The position numbers and the translations under genes were made by a program. A stretch of DNA of 64,000 nucleotides from an uncultured bacterium (GTDB taxonomy: Bacteria; Sysuimicrobiota; Sysuimicrobiia; Sysuimicrobiales; Sysuimicrobiaceae), in the NCBI GenBank assembly GCA_938028835.1, contig CALIMJ010000010.1, positions 62,001 to 126,000 on the forward strand. The letters run 5' to 3'. The notes beneath the pieces were generated by a model. The model made no database searches. It saw only the letters and a program-made list of their open reading frames with translations, and was not told the origin of the DNA. This document shows, piece after piece, positions 7,627-17,936 of the stretch; position 1 is the stretch's first letter, and every line of letters begins with the position of its first letter.

Positions 7627-8571
7627 ATGAGGAAGCGAAGCTGGTGGGTCGTCGGAGCCATCGCGGTTCTGGCCGCGGTGGCAGCGGGTGCGCTGGTGGC
7701 GGTCCGCTGGGCCCGGCGGGCGCCGGTGGTGGCGGCCACGGTGAACGGGGAGCCCATCTACACCGCGGAGGTAGACCGCTACGTCCGGGAGATCGGCGCC
7801 CGCTTCGGAGTAGACTTCTCCAGGGCAGAGGCGGCGCGCCAGCGCGCGCAGGTGGCCCGCAGCGTCCTGGACCAGCTCATCGAACGGACCCTGATCCTCC
7901 AGGAGGCGCGGCGGACGGGGCGGCTCGCCGCCGAGGGGGAAGTGGAGGAACGGCTGCGACAGATCGCCTCCAGTTTCTCTTCCCCAGAGGAGTTCGAGCG
8001 GACGCTGCAGCAGCAGGGGGTCTCCCGGGCGGAGCTGCGGGAGCGGGTCCGCTTCGAGCTCACCGTGCGCCGCCTGCTGAACCAGATGGAGGTGCCCGAG
8101 GTCTCCGAGCAGGAGGCCCGTGCGTACTTCGACGCGCACCGGACCGCCTTCGACGAGCCCGAGCGGGTGCGAGTCCGCCACATCCTGGTGGGGACGGAGG
8201 CGGAGGCCCGGGTGGCCCTGGCGCGCCTGCGGGGTGGCGAGTCCTTCGAGAAGCTGGCCCGCGAGCTGAGCCTGGACCCGGGCAGCCGGAGCCAGGGCGG
8301 CGATCTCGGGCTGGTGGCGCCCGGTCAGACCGTCCCGGAGTTCGAGCGGGTGGCCTTCTCCCTCAAACCCGGAGAGGTGAGCGGGCCGGTCCAGACGTCC
8401 TTCGGCTACCACCTGGTGCAGGTCACTCAGCGCCTGCCCGCCCGGAAGGCGACTTGGGAGGCGGCCCGGCGGCAGGTGGTGGAGCTGTTGCGGGAGAACA
8501 AGCGGCGAGAGGCGTTCGAGGCTTGGCTGAAGGACCTGCGGCAGCGGGCGAAGATCGCGGTGCACCTGTGA
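7627..8571 (+). CDS. Membrane-anchored parvulin-type peptidyl-prolyl isomerase (PrsA/SurA family)
   Basis: A 314-residue secreted foldase. Residues 8-28 form an N-terminal hydrophobic anchor (no lipobox cysteine seen). A SurA_N-like chaperone region follows (GEPIYTAEVDRYVREIG to about residue 160), then a parvulin domain (RVRHILVGTEAEA, QGGDLGLV, FGYHLVQV). It should catalyse proline isomerisation and help exported proteins fold outside the membrane. ATG at 7627 follows GGGAGGG by 8 nt. It lies 17 bp after mfd and its TGA overlaps the GTG of mazG. Bacillus PrsA is a lipoprotein encoded elsewhere; placement between mfd and mazG is a lineage feature. Functional class is secure, exact orthology is not. 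Confidence 0.9.
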   Translation: MRKRSWWVVGAIAVLAAVAAGALVAVRWARRAPVVAATVNGEPIYTAEVDRYVREIGARFGVDFSRAEAARQRAQVARSVLDQLIERTLILQEARRTGRLAAEGEVEERLRQIASSFSSPEEFERTLQQQGVSRAELRERVRFELTVRRLLNQMEVPEVSEQEARAYFDAHRTAFDEPERVRVRHILVGTEAEARVALARLRGGESFEKLARELSLDPGSRSQGGDLGLVAPGQTVPEFERVAFSLKPGEVSGPVQTSFGYHLVQVTQRLPARKATWEAARRQVVELLRENKRREAFEAWLKDLRQRAKIAVHL

Positions 8572-9347
8572 GCCGCCCGACCTTTCGGGACCTGGTCCAG
8601 GTCATGGCCACCCTCCGGGGGCCCGGGGGGTGCCCGTGGGACCGACAGCAGACCCACGCCTCCCTCCGCCCGTACCTGCTGGAGGAAGCCTACGAGGTAC
8701 TGGAGGCCATCGAGGCGGACGACCCGGACCGCCTCCGGGAGGAGTTGGGAGACCTGTTGCTCCAGGTGGTCTTCCACGCCCAGATCGCCTCCGAGCGGGG
8801 TCAGTTCACCATCGAGGACGTGGTGGCCACCATCCACGACAAGCTGGTCCGGCGCCACCCTCACGTGTTCGGAGGCGTGCAGGGCGTGGACACTCCCGAA
8901 AAGGTGAAGGAACGGTGGGAGGCTCTGAAGCGCGCCGAGCGCGGGGTGGACGCTTCCGCCCTGGAAGGAGTGCCCAGCTCCCTGCCCGCCCTAATCCGGG
9001 CGCAGAAGCTCTACCAGCGCGCGTCGCAGGCGGGGTTCGAATGGCCCGACCCCCGAAGCGCCCTGGACAAGGTGCACGAGGAGCTGGCGGAGCTGGACGA
9101 AGCGGTGGCCTCCCACGACACCGCCGCCGTCCAGGAGGAGGTGGGCGACGTGCTCATGACCGTGGCGAAGGTGGCCGCCTTCGCGGGCGTGGATGCGGAA
9201 CAGGCCCTGCGGGACGCCTGTGCGAAGTTCACCCGCCGCTTCCGCTCGCTGGAGCGGCTGGCCGCCGAGCGCGGGCAGCGCATCGAGCAGCTGTCCCTGC
9301 CGGAACTGGAGCACCTGTGGCGCGAGGCCAAACACGCCACCGGCTAG
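8568..9347 (+). CDS. mazG: Nucleoside triphosphate pyrophosphohydrolase MazG
   Basis: A 259-residue two-domain MazG, which hydrolyses (d)NTPs to NMP and pyrophosphate and cleans the nucleotide pool. The first domain holds LRGPGGCPWDRQQTHASL and the EExx12-28ExxD metal site (LLEEAYEVLEAIE, EELGDLLLQVVFHA). The second repeats the fold with DKVHEELAELDEAV and EEVGDVLMTVAKVA. GTG at 8568 overlaps the stop of the foldase gene (GTGA), giving the normal MazG N-terminus SRPTFRDLVQVMATLRGPGG. A longer frame open from 7644 is a shadow over the foldase gene. The length matches E. coli MazG. Neighbours fit the conserved mfd-mazG-S4-divIC block. Confidence 0.95.
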   Translation: MSRPTFRDLVQVMATLRGPGGCPWDRQQTHASLRPYLLEEAYEVLEAIEADDPDRLREELGDLLLQVVFHAQIASERGQFTIEDVVATIHDKLVRRHPHVFGGVQGVDTPEKVKERWEALKRAERGVDASALEGVPSSLPALIRAQKLYQRASQAGFEWPDPRSALDKVHEELAELDEAVASHDTAAVQEEVGDVLMTVAKVAAFAGVDAEQALRDACAKFTRRFRSLERLAAERGQRIEQLSLPELEHLWREAKHATG

Positions 9348-9432
9348 GAGAGTGCCCCCGAAGGGGTGACCGGCCGAGCCCGAGCGGGCTGCCTGCAAAG
9401 CGCGCCGGAGATGCGTAGGGTGGCCTAGAGCC

Positions 9433-11686
<2,254 letters not shown>

Positions 11687-11720
11687 CAGGCCTCGCCGGA
11701 AACCCCCGGAAGGAAATCCT

Positions 11721-11754
11721 CGGCGCCGTCGCGAAAGGCTGAGCGACGGCGCCG
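11721..11754. other. Stable hairpin between transglycosylase and divIC
   Basis: A perfect 12-bp stem (arms 11721-11732 and 11743-11754, core GGCGCCGTCGC) with a 10-nt loop. It lies in the 98-bp gap before the divIC start and has no T tract, so it is not an obvious intrinsic terminator. It could be an RNA processing or stability element. Confidence 0.4.
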
Positions 11755-11784
11755 GCGCCGCAGAGCGTCCCGCGGAGCGAACTC

Positions 11785-12105
11785 GTGGCAACCGACGCAG
11801 CGAAACTGGTTCACCCGCGGCGGCTGGCGTGGGTCCTGGGTGTGGCCGCGGCCGGCCTGTTCGCACTGTCCTCCGGGCAGGCGGCACTGCGCCTGTACCA
11901 TCTCAGTCGCCAGCTGGCGGAACTCGAGCACCAACGTGACACCCTACTAGCGGAGAACCGTAGGCTGCGCGAGGAGATCCGTCGGCTGCACGACCCCGCC
12001 TACGTGGAGCGCCTGGCCCGGGAGGAGCTGGGCCTGGTGCGCCCCGGTGAGATTGCGGTGGTCCTGGTCCCCGAACCCACCCCCAGCCCGCGGCCACGCC
12101 GCTAG
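11785..12105 (+). CDS. Septum formation initiator, DivIC/FtsB family
   Basis: A 106-residue bitopic membrane protein: a short cytoplasmic N-terminus, one transmembrane helix (about 15-34) and a coiled coil (about 36-70, with heptads in LSRQLAELEHQRDTLLAENRRLREEIRRL). It then has the conserved DPAYVERLAREELGLVRPGE motif typical of FtsB/DivIC, and a proline-rich tail. It forms the FtsB-FtsL-FtsQ type complex that activates septal wall synthesis. The start is GTG at 11785 with only a weak GCGGAG upstream. Position after mazG and the S4 gene matches Bacillus divIC; position after enolase also matches E. coli eno-ftsB. Confidence 0.9.
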   Translation: MATDAAKLVHPRRLAWVLGVAAAGLFALSSGQAALRLYHLSRQLAELEHQRDTLLAENRRLREEIRRLHDPAYVERLAREELGLVRPGEIAVVLVPEPTPSPRPRR

Positions 12106-12134
12106 AACCCCCGTGCGAGGCCCGGGCGCTCGGC

Positions 12135-12700
12135 TCACAACCAGCCTGTGCGGCGCAACCCTAACTCGCGTCCCGTCAGGACCTCCCCATAGGTGTCCAG
12201 CATGTCGGTCACGACAGGGCCCCCACCGGGACGGGGCCCGTACGGTCTCCTCCCGCTCGTCCAGGGCCTCCCCCACCGCATCCAGCAGGGGGAAAGTACC
12301 CTTCCTCCACCACCACGTCCAGCAGCGCGTGCACCACGTGCCCGGGCGTCGCCGGCGCATGTCGGTCCAACCTACGCCGCGCCCCCTCCACCACAGGTCC
12401 CGGGCTGGACGGTCACCACGTAGTTGGAGCCTGCGAACACGTCCAGTTCCCGGAACTCGGCGCCTTCGGGCTCGCACCGCACGGGGTTGAGGATCAGGAA
12501 CAGGTGTCCATCGTACTCCCCAGCCTTCGGCCGCTGCCGCTGGTTGCGGGTGTCCTCGATAGCCCAAGGGGCCGAAGCCGAACACCTCCGCCATGAGCCG
12601 CACGTCCGCCTCCTCGGGGCCCCGCAGGTCTACCCACAGCACGCCCCGGAGCGCAACAGCTCCGGGATTGCCCTGGGCTCCGACCGCGCGGGTAGCAGGC
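12135..12700 (-). pseudogene. CorA-type Mg2+/Co2+ transporter remnant, multiply frameshifted
   Basis: No intact frame exists here, but reading the minus strand with at least four frame changes recovers successive CorA cytoplasmic-domain blocks. From about 12660 downwards these are VLWVDLRGPEEADVRLMAEVF, then AIEDTRNQRQRPKAGEYDGH, FRELDVFAGSNYVVTVQPG, VVEGARRRLDRHA..GHVVHALLDVVVEEGYFP, LLDAVGEALDEREETV, and a final VTDMLDTYGEVLTGREL ending at the stop at 12135. The C-terminal membrane helices with the GMN motif are absent. It is therefore a decayed gene, both frameshifted and truncated. This accounts for the apparently gene-free 620 bp between divIC and the DUF4870 gene. Confidence 0.8.
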
Positions 12701-12726
12701 CGTGCGCGGACACCCTAGGGGGTGGT

Positions 12727-13092
12727 TTAGGTTTCGCCGAGCATGTACTTGCGGGCCGCGTTGGTCACCACGGGGATCTCGAACCGCTGCCCCTGGTACG
12801 CACGCACCGCGTACAGGACCGACAGGACCACCCAAGCCGCGAACAGCAGCGTCCCGGTGAGGAAGCTGAACAGAAGTCCGAGGAAGGGGACGAAGCTCAG
12901 GACCGTGCCCACCACGGAGAGTCCCACCCACACCACCAGCCAAGCGATCCCCCAGAATAGAGCTTGCCAGCCGTGGTACCGCAGGAAGGGATCCTTTCTG
13001 AGGTCGGTCAGTACCACCACCAAGGCCACGATCCAGATCGGGTAGCCCAGGGCGGCCAGCAGCCGGTTCTCCGAACTCGCGGCCGTGCTCAC
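12727..13092 (-). CDS. DUF4870 (Tic20-like) small membrane protein
   Basis: A 121-residue protein with three to four hydrophobic helices. The landmarks are ENRLLAALGYPIWIVALVVVL, then KDPFLRYHGWQALFWGIAWLV, a central LSFVPFLGLLFSFLTG and a final LYAVRAYQGQRFEIPVV. The F-x-R-x-H-x-x-Q-A-L pattern is typical of DUF4870/Tic20-like proteins, whose function in bacteria is unknown. GTG at 13092 follows GGGGGGAG. Its stop is adjacent to the corA remnant. The family assignment rests on this motif and the helix layout. Confidence 0.78.
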   Translation of the reverse strand: MSTAASSENRLLAALGYPIWIVALVVVLTDLRKDPFLRYHGWQALFWGIAWLVVWVGLSVVGTVLSFVPFLGLLFSFLTGTLLFAAWVVLSVLYAVRAYQGQRFEIPVVTNAARKYMLGET

Positions 13093-13167
13093 ATCTCCCC
13101 CCTCGCCTCGGGATCGGCGCGGCGCGCCGTCGCTGCAGGCTTCGCCACCCCGACCCGTGGCTCCTTC

Positions 13168-13215
13168 AAATCAAAAAGAAGGCCGGCCTGGCGCGGACGG
13201 TGTCCGCGCCAGGCC
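13168..13215 (-). terminator. Intrinsic terminator of hsp20
   Basis: A perfect 14-bp stem (13185-13198 with 13202-13215) around a GGT loop. On the minus strand it is followed by a T-rich run (complement of 13168-13180). It begins 15 bp after the hsp20 stop and is oriented to end that transcript. Confidence 0.85.
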
Positions 13216-13229
13216 CAAGACCCCTCGGA

Positions 13230-13724
13230 TCACCGCGCCGCGCCGGCCAGCATCTTTTCGCCAGACCCAGCCACCTCCACGGTTACCTTTCGCGGCAGGG
13301 CGCTTTCCACCACCGGGACCCGGATCTCCAGGACCCCGTGCTCGTAGCGCGCGGAAACCTGGTCGGTCTTCAGGTGCTGCGGCAGGGTGAGGGTCCGCTC
13401 GAACCGGCCGTAGGCCACCTCGCTGAACACGTAGTCGTCCCGGGGCACGTCCAGGCCCAGCTTGCGCTCGCCGCGGATGGTGAGGATGTTGTCGGTGACC
13501 GTGACATCCACGCTGCTGGGGTCTACCCCGGGCAGGAAGCACCGCAGCACCAGCGCACCCCCGTGGTAGAAGGCCTCCATGGGAGGCACCCACTCCACGG
13601 TCCGCGCGCCGCCAGCCAGCGCCGCCTCCGTGGTACCCAAGACCCGGTCGAAGAGGTTGCGGATCTCACGCTGGATGGCACGGATCTCCTCGAAGGGGTC
13701 CCACCGGTTCCACCGGCTCAGCAT
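13230..13724 (-). CDS. Small heat-shock protein, Hsp20/alpha-crystallin family
   Basis: A 164-residue sHsp, an ATP-independent holdase that keeps unfolding proteins soluble. The N-terminal arm has the family RWDPFEEIRAIQREIRNLFD. The alpha-crystallin domain runs from about 45 to 140 (PPMEAFYHGGALVLRCFLPGV, DNILTIRGERK, GRFERTLTLPQ) and ends with the conserved YEHGVLEIRVP. The C-terminal I-x-I/V anchor may be LPRKVTVEV. ATG at 13724 follows GAGGAGGTGATGCGGG. The gene is monocistronic, with a sigma-70-like promoter overlapped by inverted repeats upstream and a strong terminator downstream, which suggests repressor control under heat stress. Confidence 0.95.
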   Translation of the reverse strand: MLSRWNRWDPFEEIRAIQREIRNLFDRVLGTTEAALAGGARTVEWVPPMEAFYHGGALVLRCFLPGVDPSSVDVTVTDNILTIRGERKLGLDVPRDDYVFSEVAYGRFERTLTLPQHLKTDQVSARYEHGVLEIRVPVVESALPRKVTVEVAGSGEKMLAGAAR

Positions 13725-13748
13725 CCCGCATCACCTCCTCCCCACGAG

Positions 13749-13824
13749 TGTCAAGGGTGATTGACATCGTTCCGTCCAAACCTTTAGCGCATCGGAACGG
13801 GTTTGTCAAGCGTATGACTTGACA
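13749..13824 (-). promoter_or_regulatory. hsp20 promoter with two TGTCAA/TTGACA palindromes
   Basis: Reading the minus strand: TTGACA (complement of 13804-13809), a 17-nt spacer and TAAAGG (complement of 13781-13786). The -35 box is one arm of a perfect 7-bp inverted repeat, TGTCAAG-N7-CTTGACA (13804-13824). A second repeat, TGTCAA-N6-TTGACA (13749-13766), lies in the leader, 25 bp before the start codon. Neither fits CIRCE, and the arms resemble HspR's HAIR element only in spacing (N7). Confidence 0.6.
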
Positions 13825-13826
13825 GA

Positions 13827-15188
13827 CTAGGGGCCCGGGCAGGCGGGCACCGCGGCGGACTCTCCCCGCACCGCCCGGTCCGCCCTCAGGAGGCCGCAGC
13901 CGCTTTCCGGATCGACCCCGGGCTCCCCGATGTCCTCCGCAGCCCGCTGCAGCTTCCCACGTACTTGGTCGGGGGTCAGGGAGCGCCACCGGGACAGTAC
14001 CAGGGCCGCGGTTCCGCTCACGTGAGGGGCCGCGAAGGACGTACCCGCGGCGCACGGGTAGTCCTCCGGGTTGGAGGCGGAGGGGCTGGCGGTCCGCACG
14101 TCCGCATTGCAGGAGCCGAAGTTGCTGCCCCCGGGGGCGGCCAGATCCACCTCGGGGCCGCGGCTGGAGTACCACGCCACCGTGCCATCGGGCGCGACGG
14201 CGGCTACCGCAACCACCTCCGTAAGGTTGGCCGGGCAGACCACGGTCCCTGCTCCCGGTCCGTTGTTCCCCGCGGCCGCCACCACCAGCACGCCCCGCCT
14301 GACTACTTCCCGCACGGCGGCCCGCAGGCCGTCCGGGCAGGCTACTGGCTCTGGAGTCCCCAAGCTGAGGTTCGCCACCCGCGCTCCCGCATCCGCAGCC
14401 CACCGCAAAGCCTCCTCTACGTCCAGGAGACTACCGTTCCCCTGCTCGTCCAGGACCCGCGCCACCAGGAGCTGTAGGCCTCCCCACGTCACACCCGCCA
14501 TCCCCCGCCCGTTGTTGGTGAGCGCCGCCAGCACGCTGGTCACCATCGTCCCGTGACTGGTGCAGTCGAAGTTGGGATCTCCGGGGTCGGTGGGGTCCGC
14601 GTCGTCCTCCACGAAGTCGTAACCTGCCGCCGGCCGCGGGACGTCTGGGTGCGGGAGGATGCCGGTGTCCACCACCGCCACCTTCACCCCGTCGCCCACG
14701 GCGACCCCCCAGGCGTCGGGTGCGCGGATCTGAGCGAGCGCCCACTGCCCCGGGTACAGCGGGTCGTCCGGGGGCACCTGCAAGGCCCGCACGCGCACGT
14801 GCGGCTCGACCCGGGCAACCCTGGGGTCCGCGGCAAGCCGGGTCGACAGCTGGACCAACCCCACGCCGCCCCGCGGCCTCACGACCAGTGCCCGCGCCCG
14901 GCGCCGTACCTTGACCACCTCCCCGCCCGCGCCACCGACCGATTCCGCGGCCTGCCCCAAGGGCACGCCTGGTCGCAGCCGCACCACAAGTTCACCGGCC
15001 GGCGGCACGCGCTGGGTGGGGCGGCGGAGCAGCGTCCCGCGCGCCAGGGCCTGGCAGCTGGCCGGAGTCGGGCTCGGCGCAGGGGCGACCCCGCTCTGCC
15101 CGCACGCCACCGCCAACGCCGCCACCACCAGCCCCGCGGCTGCCCGCTCGAGCCTGCGGAGGCCGGTCAGGCAGGGGCGTCCAGCCAC
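13827..15188 (-). CDS. Subtilisin-family serine protease, probable lipoprotein
   Basis: A 453-residue S8 peptidase. A signal peptide ends in a lipobox-like LAVAC with Cys29, so it is probably anchored to the outer face of the membrane. Residues about 60-135 form an inhibitor-like propeptide (GELVVRLRPGVPL..VEPHVRV). The catalytic triad is D174 (VAVVDTGI), H212 (SHGTMV) and S384 (GTSFAAPHVSG), with oxyanion N308 (AAAGNNGP). The GTG at 15188 overlaps the upstream PP-loop gene by 22 bp, so the pair is probably co-transcribed; a slightly later start would also keep the signal peptide. Several extra cysteines suggest disulfides. Likely function is extracellular protein degradation or surface-protein processing. 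Confidence 0.93.
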   Translation of the reverse strand: MAGRPCLTGLRRLERAAAGLVVAALAVACGQSGVAPAPSPTPASCQALARGTLLRRPTQRVPPAGELVVRLRPGVPLGQAAESVGGAGGEVVKVRRRARALVVRPRGGVGLVQLSTRLAADPRVARVEPHVRVRALQVPPDDPLYPGQWALAQIRAPDAWGVAVGDGVKVAVVDTGILPHPDVPRPAAGYDFVEDDADPTDPGDPNFDCTSHGTMVTSVLAALTNNGRGMAGVTWGGLQLLVARVLDEQGNGSLLDVEEALRWAADAGARVANLSLGTPEPVACPDGLRAAVREVVRRGVLVVAAAGNNGPGAGTVVCPANLTEVVAVAAVAPDGTVAWYSSRGPEVDLAAPGGSNFGSCNADVRTASPSASNPEDYPCAAGTSFAAPHVSGTAALVLSRWRSLTPDQVRGKLQRAAEDIGEPGVDPESGCGLLRADRAVRGESAAVPACPGP

Positions 15189-16156
15189 TCGAACGCCACC
15201 ACGTGGAAGGTGTTCAGACGACCGTTAGAGGAGGGCAGCCAGCGCACCTCGATGGGGTACGCGAAGTCCGGCTGCATCCGGCCGTACTGCAGCCAGTACC
15301 GCGCGTGGGGGTCTCCCAGGATGCCGGGGTTCGCCTTCGCCACCAGGCGCAGCGGGCGGTCCACCAAGTACACCTCCTCCAGCTCCGGGACCTGCCCTAC
15401 TCGGCGTAGCACTTCTCGTGCCACGCCCGCTGGCGGCGGAGGCCACAGGTTCACTAACCCCACGTTGCGCCGCAGGGGCCCGATCACCTTCACGTTGGCC
15501 AACTGCGCGGGAACGCCGAGATCCCGGACCGCCTCGAGCACCGCCTCGTTGGCACGCGCCACCGCGCGGCCGTGATAGTCCGGGTTGGCGAGGGGCTTGA
15601 GCAGGTGCTTCAACTTGCACCCCTCGCGGCCGGGGCTCTCGCCGATCTTGGTCTGCGGCGGGTCGATCCCCAGCTGCAGCGCCAGGCACCGGATCTGGGG
15701 CTTGTCCAGTTCCAGCAGCGGTGCGTAGTAGCCGTTGCAGAGCTTCAGCCCCATCTGGCCCCACGTGTCCGACCGGTTGGCGCCCGTGACCACCAAGCGC
15801 CCGCGGGCTGCCGCCTTCACCAGGCCCAGCTTGATGTCCCGGGTGCACCGGTTGCACGCGGGACCGCCGGCCATGATCCGGTCCTGCAGGGCCTGGCCCA
15901 ACAGGCACCGCTGCGGCAGCCCGAGCCGCTCCGCCATCTCCAGCACGATCTCGTTGCCGCGGCGGTACGCGTACTGACCCATGTTCACGGTGACCAGCAG
16001 CACCCGTTCCGACCCCAGCGCCTCCCGGCACAGGGCTGCGGCCACGCTGCTGTCCAGGCCGCCGCTGAAGGCTACCGCCACCGGCTGGCCGTCGGTGACC
16101 TGCCGGACCTCCTCCACCAGCGCCTGTAAGAGACCCACGGCTCCAATGTACGGCAT
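15167..16156 (-). CDS. PP-loop ATPase (adenine nucleotide alpha-hydrolase superfamily)
   Basis: A 329-residue cytoplasmic protein. The PP-loop SGGLDSS is at residues 31-37, showing that it activates a substrate by adenylation, as in LarE, TtuA and related sulfur or amido transferases. A Cys pair C101-x-x-C104 (ACNRCTRDIK) could bind metal or carry sulfur, and GRLVVTGANRSDTWG corresponds to the second nucleotide-binding segment. The C-terminal ~130 residues (from about 200) match nothing I can name. The product may be a sulfur-transferase-like enzyme, but the substrate is unknown. It starts with ATG at 16156, divergent from the peptide transporter, and overlaps the protease gene downstream. 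Confidence 0.75.
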   Translation of the reverse strand: MPYIGAVGLLQALVEEVRQVTDGQPVAVAFSGGLDSSVAAALCREALGSERVLLVTVNMGQYAYRRGNEIVLEMAERLGLPQRCLLGQALQDRIMAGGPACNRCTRDIKLGLVKAAARGRLVVTGANRSDTWGQMGLKLCNGYYAPLLELDKPQIRCLALQLGIDPPQTKIGESPGREGCKLKHLLKPLANPDYHGRAVARANEAVLEAVRDLGVPAQLANVKVIGPLRRNVGLVNLWPPPPAGVAREVLRRVGQVPELEEVYLVDRPLRLVAKANPGILGDPHARYWLQYGRMQPDFAYPIEVRWLPSSNGRLNTFHVVAFEWLDAPA

Positions 16157-16269
16157 CCGCTAGCTCCCGGCACAGCAGGAGCGGACGTACTTTCGGTCGT
16201 GCAGGACCGCATTCAGCAATGTCGAATTAAAAGGGGAGCCGGTGAATCCACTGGAAGGGGGGATTGTCG

Positions 16270-17859
16270 GTGCGGAGTTTCCTGCTCGTGTCGGTGGCGG
16301 CTGTGCTAGCGCTAGCGGCGGGCCTGCCTGCGGCCAGCGGTCCGGCTACGCCCGCCCCGCGGCCCGGCGGCACGCTGATCATCGGTCGTGGGGTCGACTC
16401 GGTCACCCTGAGTCCCTACGCCTCTGCCTCACCGGACGCGGAGGTGATCTCCCACGTGGCGGAGACCCTGTATCAGCTCACCCCGGAGGGGCGGATCGAA
16501 CCCCTGCTCGCGGAACGTCTGCCCCACGTGTCCCCGGACGGCCGCAGCATGACCATCCCGCTGCGCCGCGGGATCCGGTTCCACGACGGTACGCCTTTCG
16601 ACGCGACCGCCGTCAAGTGGAACTTCGACTTCATCCTCAACCCCGAGAACCGCGCCCCCTTCCGTGCCATCCTCCTCGGGGAGGTCACCAGCGTGGACGT
16701 GGTGGACGCTTACACCGTCCGCCTGAACCTGCGCCGGCCCTTCGTGCCGCTCCTGGCACACCTCACCCACGACTTTCTCGCCATCCACAGCCCCACCGCG
16801 GTGCAGCGGGCCGGTGGGATGCGGCCTCCCACGGGCGAGCCCTACGGCCGTCAGCCCGTGGGGACCGGCCCCTTCCGGTTCCGGGAGTGGGTCCGCGGGG
16901 ACCGCATCGTGCTGGAGCGTAACCCCGACTACTGGGGTCCCCGCAAGCCTTTCCTGGACCAAGTGGTGTTCCGAGCAATCCCCGACGACGGGGCTCGGGT
17001 GCTGGCCCTGGAGGGCGGACAGATCCACGTGGCGGTGCGGGTGCCGCCCCGGGAGACCACCCGGCTCGCCCTGAACCGGGCCCTGCGTATCGACCGGACC
17101 AGCAGCGTCCGGACCATCTACATCGCCTTCAACAACCAGAAGCCGCCCTTCACGGACGCCCGGGTCCGCCAGGCTTTCAACCACGCGGTGAACAAGCGGG
17201 CCATCGTGCAGACGGTGCTGGGCGGAGCTGCCCGGGTGTCCGACGCGCCCATCTCGCCCGGCATCGTGGGCTACAGTCCGATCCAGCCCGGGGGGTGGCC
17301 CTACGACGTAGAGCGGGCGAAGCGGCTGCTGGCGGAGGCGGGCCACGGGGGAGGGCTGAACGTGACCCTGCTGCACCCCACGGGTCGGTACGTACAGGAC
17401 GCCGCGGTGGCGGCCGCGGTGCAGGCACAGCTCCGAGCGGCGGGGATCAACGCGCGCCTGCAGACCATGGAGTGGGCCGCGTACTTGAGCTTCACCAACC
17501 AGCCCGTGGACCGTACCCCCGTGGAGATGTTCATGCTGGGGTGGGGCACGGTCACCGGCGACGCCGACTACGGACTGTTCAGCCTGTTCCACAGCAGCCA
17601 GTGGGCCCCCGCCGGGTTCAACCGGTTCTTCTACCGCAACCCGCAGGTGGACCAGCTGCTGGAGGAGGCCCGGGCCATCACCGACCCCGCGCGCCGCGCG
17701 GCCACCTACAAGCAGGCCATGGAGCTGATCTGGCGGGACGCCCCGTGGCTGTTCCTCCACAGCGAGTCCCAGGTGACGGGGCTGCGCCGCGAAGTGCAGG
17801 GGTTAGTGGTGCACCCCACGGAACGGGTCCTGGCCCACACCGCCTGGCTCGCCAGGTAG
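16270..17859 (+). CDS. ABC transporter substrate-binding protein, peptide family (SBP_bac_5)
   Basis: A 529-residue extracytoplasmic solute-binding protein of the DppA/OppA family. A signal peptide (RSFLLVSVAAVLALAAGL) precedes PGGTLIIGRGVDSVTLSPYA. Family landmarks follow: FHDGTPFDATAVKWNFDFIL, GTGPFRFREWVRGDRIVLERNPDYWG, RVRQAFNHAVNKRAIV and a C-terminal APWLFLHSESQVTGLR. No lipobox cysteine is seen, so it may be membrane-tethered by its signal or free. I prefer GTG at 16270 because the GGGGGG at 16256-16261 is then about 8 nt away; TTG at 16264 is too close. It is the first gene of the importer operon, and a terminator separates it from the permeases, which should raise its level over theirs. 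Confidence 0.92.
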   Translation: MRSFLLVSVAAVLALAAGLPAASGPATPAPRPGGTLIIGRGVDSVTLSPYASASPDAEVISHVAETLYQLTPEGRIEPLLAERLPHVSPDGRSMTIPLRRGIRFHDGTPFDATAVKWNFDFILNPENRAPFRAILLGEVTSVDVVDAYTVRLNLRRPFVPLLAHLTHDFLAIHSPTAVQRAGGMRPPTGEPYGRQPVGTGPFRFREWVRGDRIVLERNPDYWGPRKPFLDQVVFRAIPDDGARVLALEGGQIHVAVRVPPRETTRLALNRALRIDRTSSVRTIYIAFNNQKPPFTDARVRQAFNHAVNKRAIVQTVLGGAARVSDAPISPGIVGYSPIQPGGWPYDVERAKRLLAEAGHGGGLNVTLLHPTGRYVQDAAVAAAVQAQLRAAGINARLQTMEWAAYLSFTNQPVDRTPVEMFMLGWGTVTGDADYGLFSLFHSSQWAPAGFNRFFYRNPQVDQLLEEARAITDPARRAATYKQAMELIWRDAPWLFLHSESQVTGLRREVQGLVVHPTERVLAHTAWLAR

Positions 17860-17879
17860 AAACCGGGCGCACGCCAGCC

Positions 17880-17911
17880 AAGGGGCCGGCCCTGCCGGCC
17901 CCTTTGTTCTT
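17880..17911 (+). terminator. Intercistronic terminator after the binding protein
   Basis: An 11-bp perfect stem (AAGGGGCCGGC 17880-17890, GCCGGCCCCTT 17894-17904) with a CCT loop, followed by a T-rich stretch to 17911. It lies between the substrate-binding gene and the permease genes. Partial termination here would give more binding protein than permease, a common design. Confidence 0.75.
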
Positions 17912-17936
17912 GGGTACCATAGGACGGGTGACTGCC

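Noticed and set aside
11947-12642. 231-codon minus-strand frame as an intact gene
   Set aside because: Only its first ~25 residues match CorA; later CorA blocks are in other frames, so it was recorded as a pseudogene.
13725-13826. CIRCE (HrcA) element at hsp20
   Set aside because: The repeats present have TGTCAA/TTGACA arms with 6-7 nt spacing, not TTAGCACTC-N9-GAGTGCTAA.
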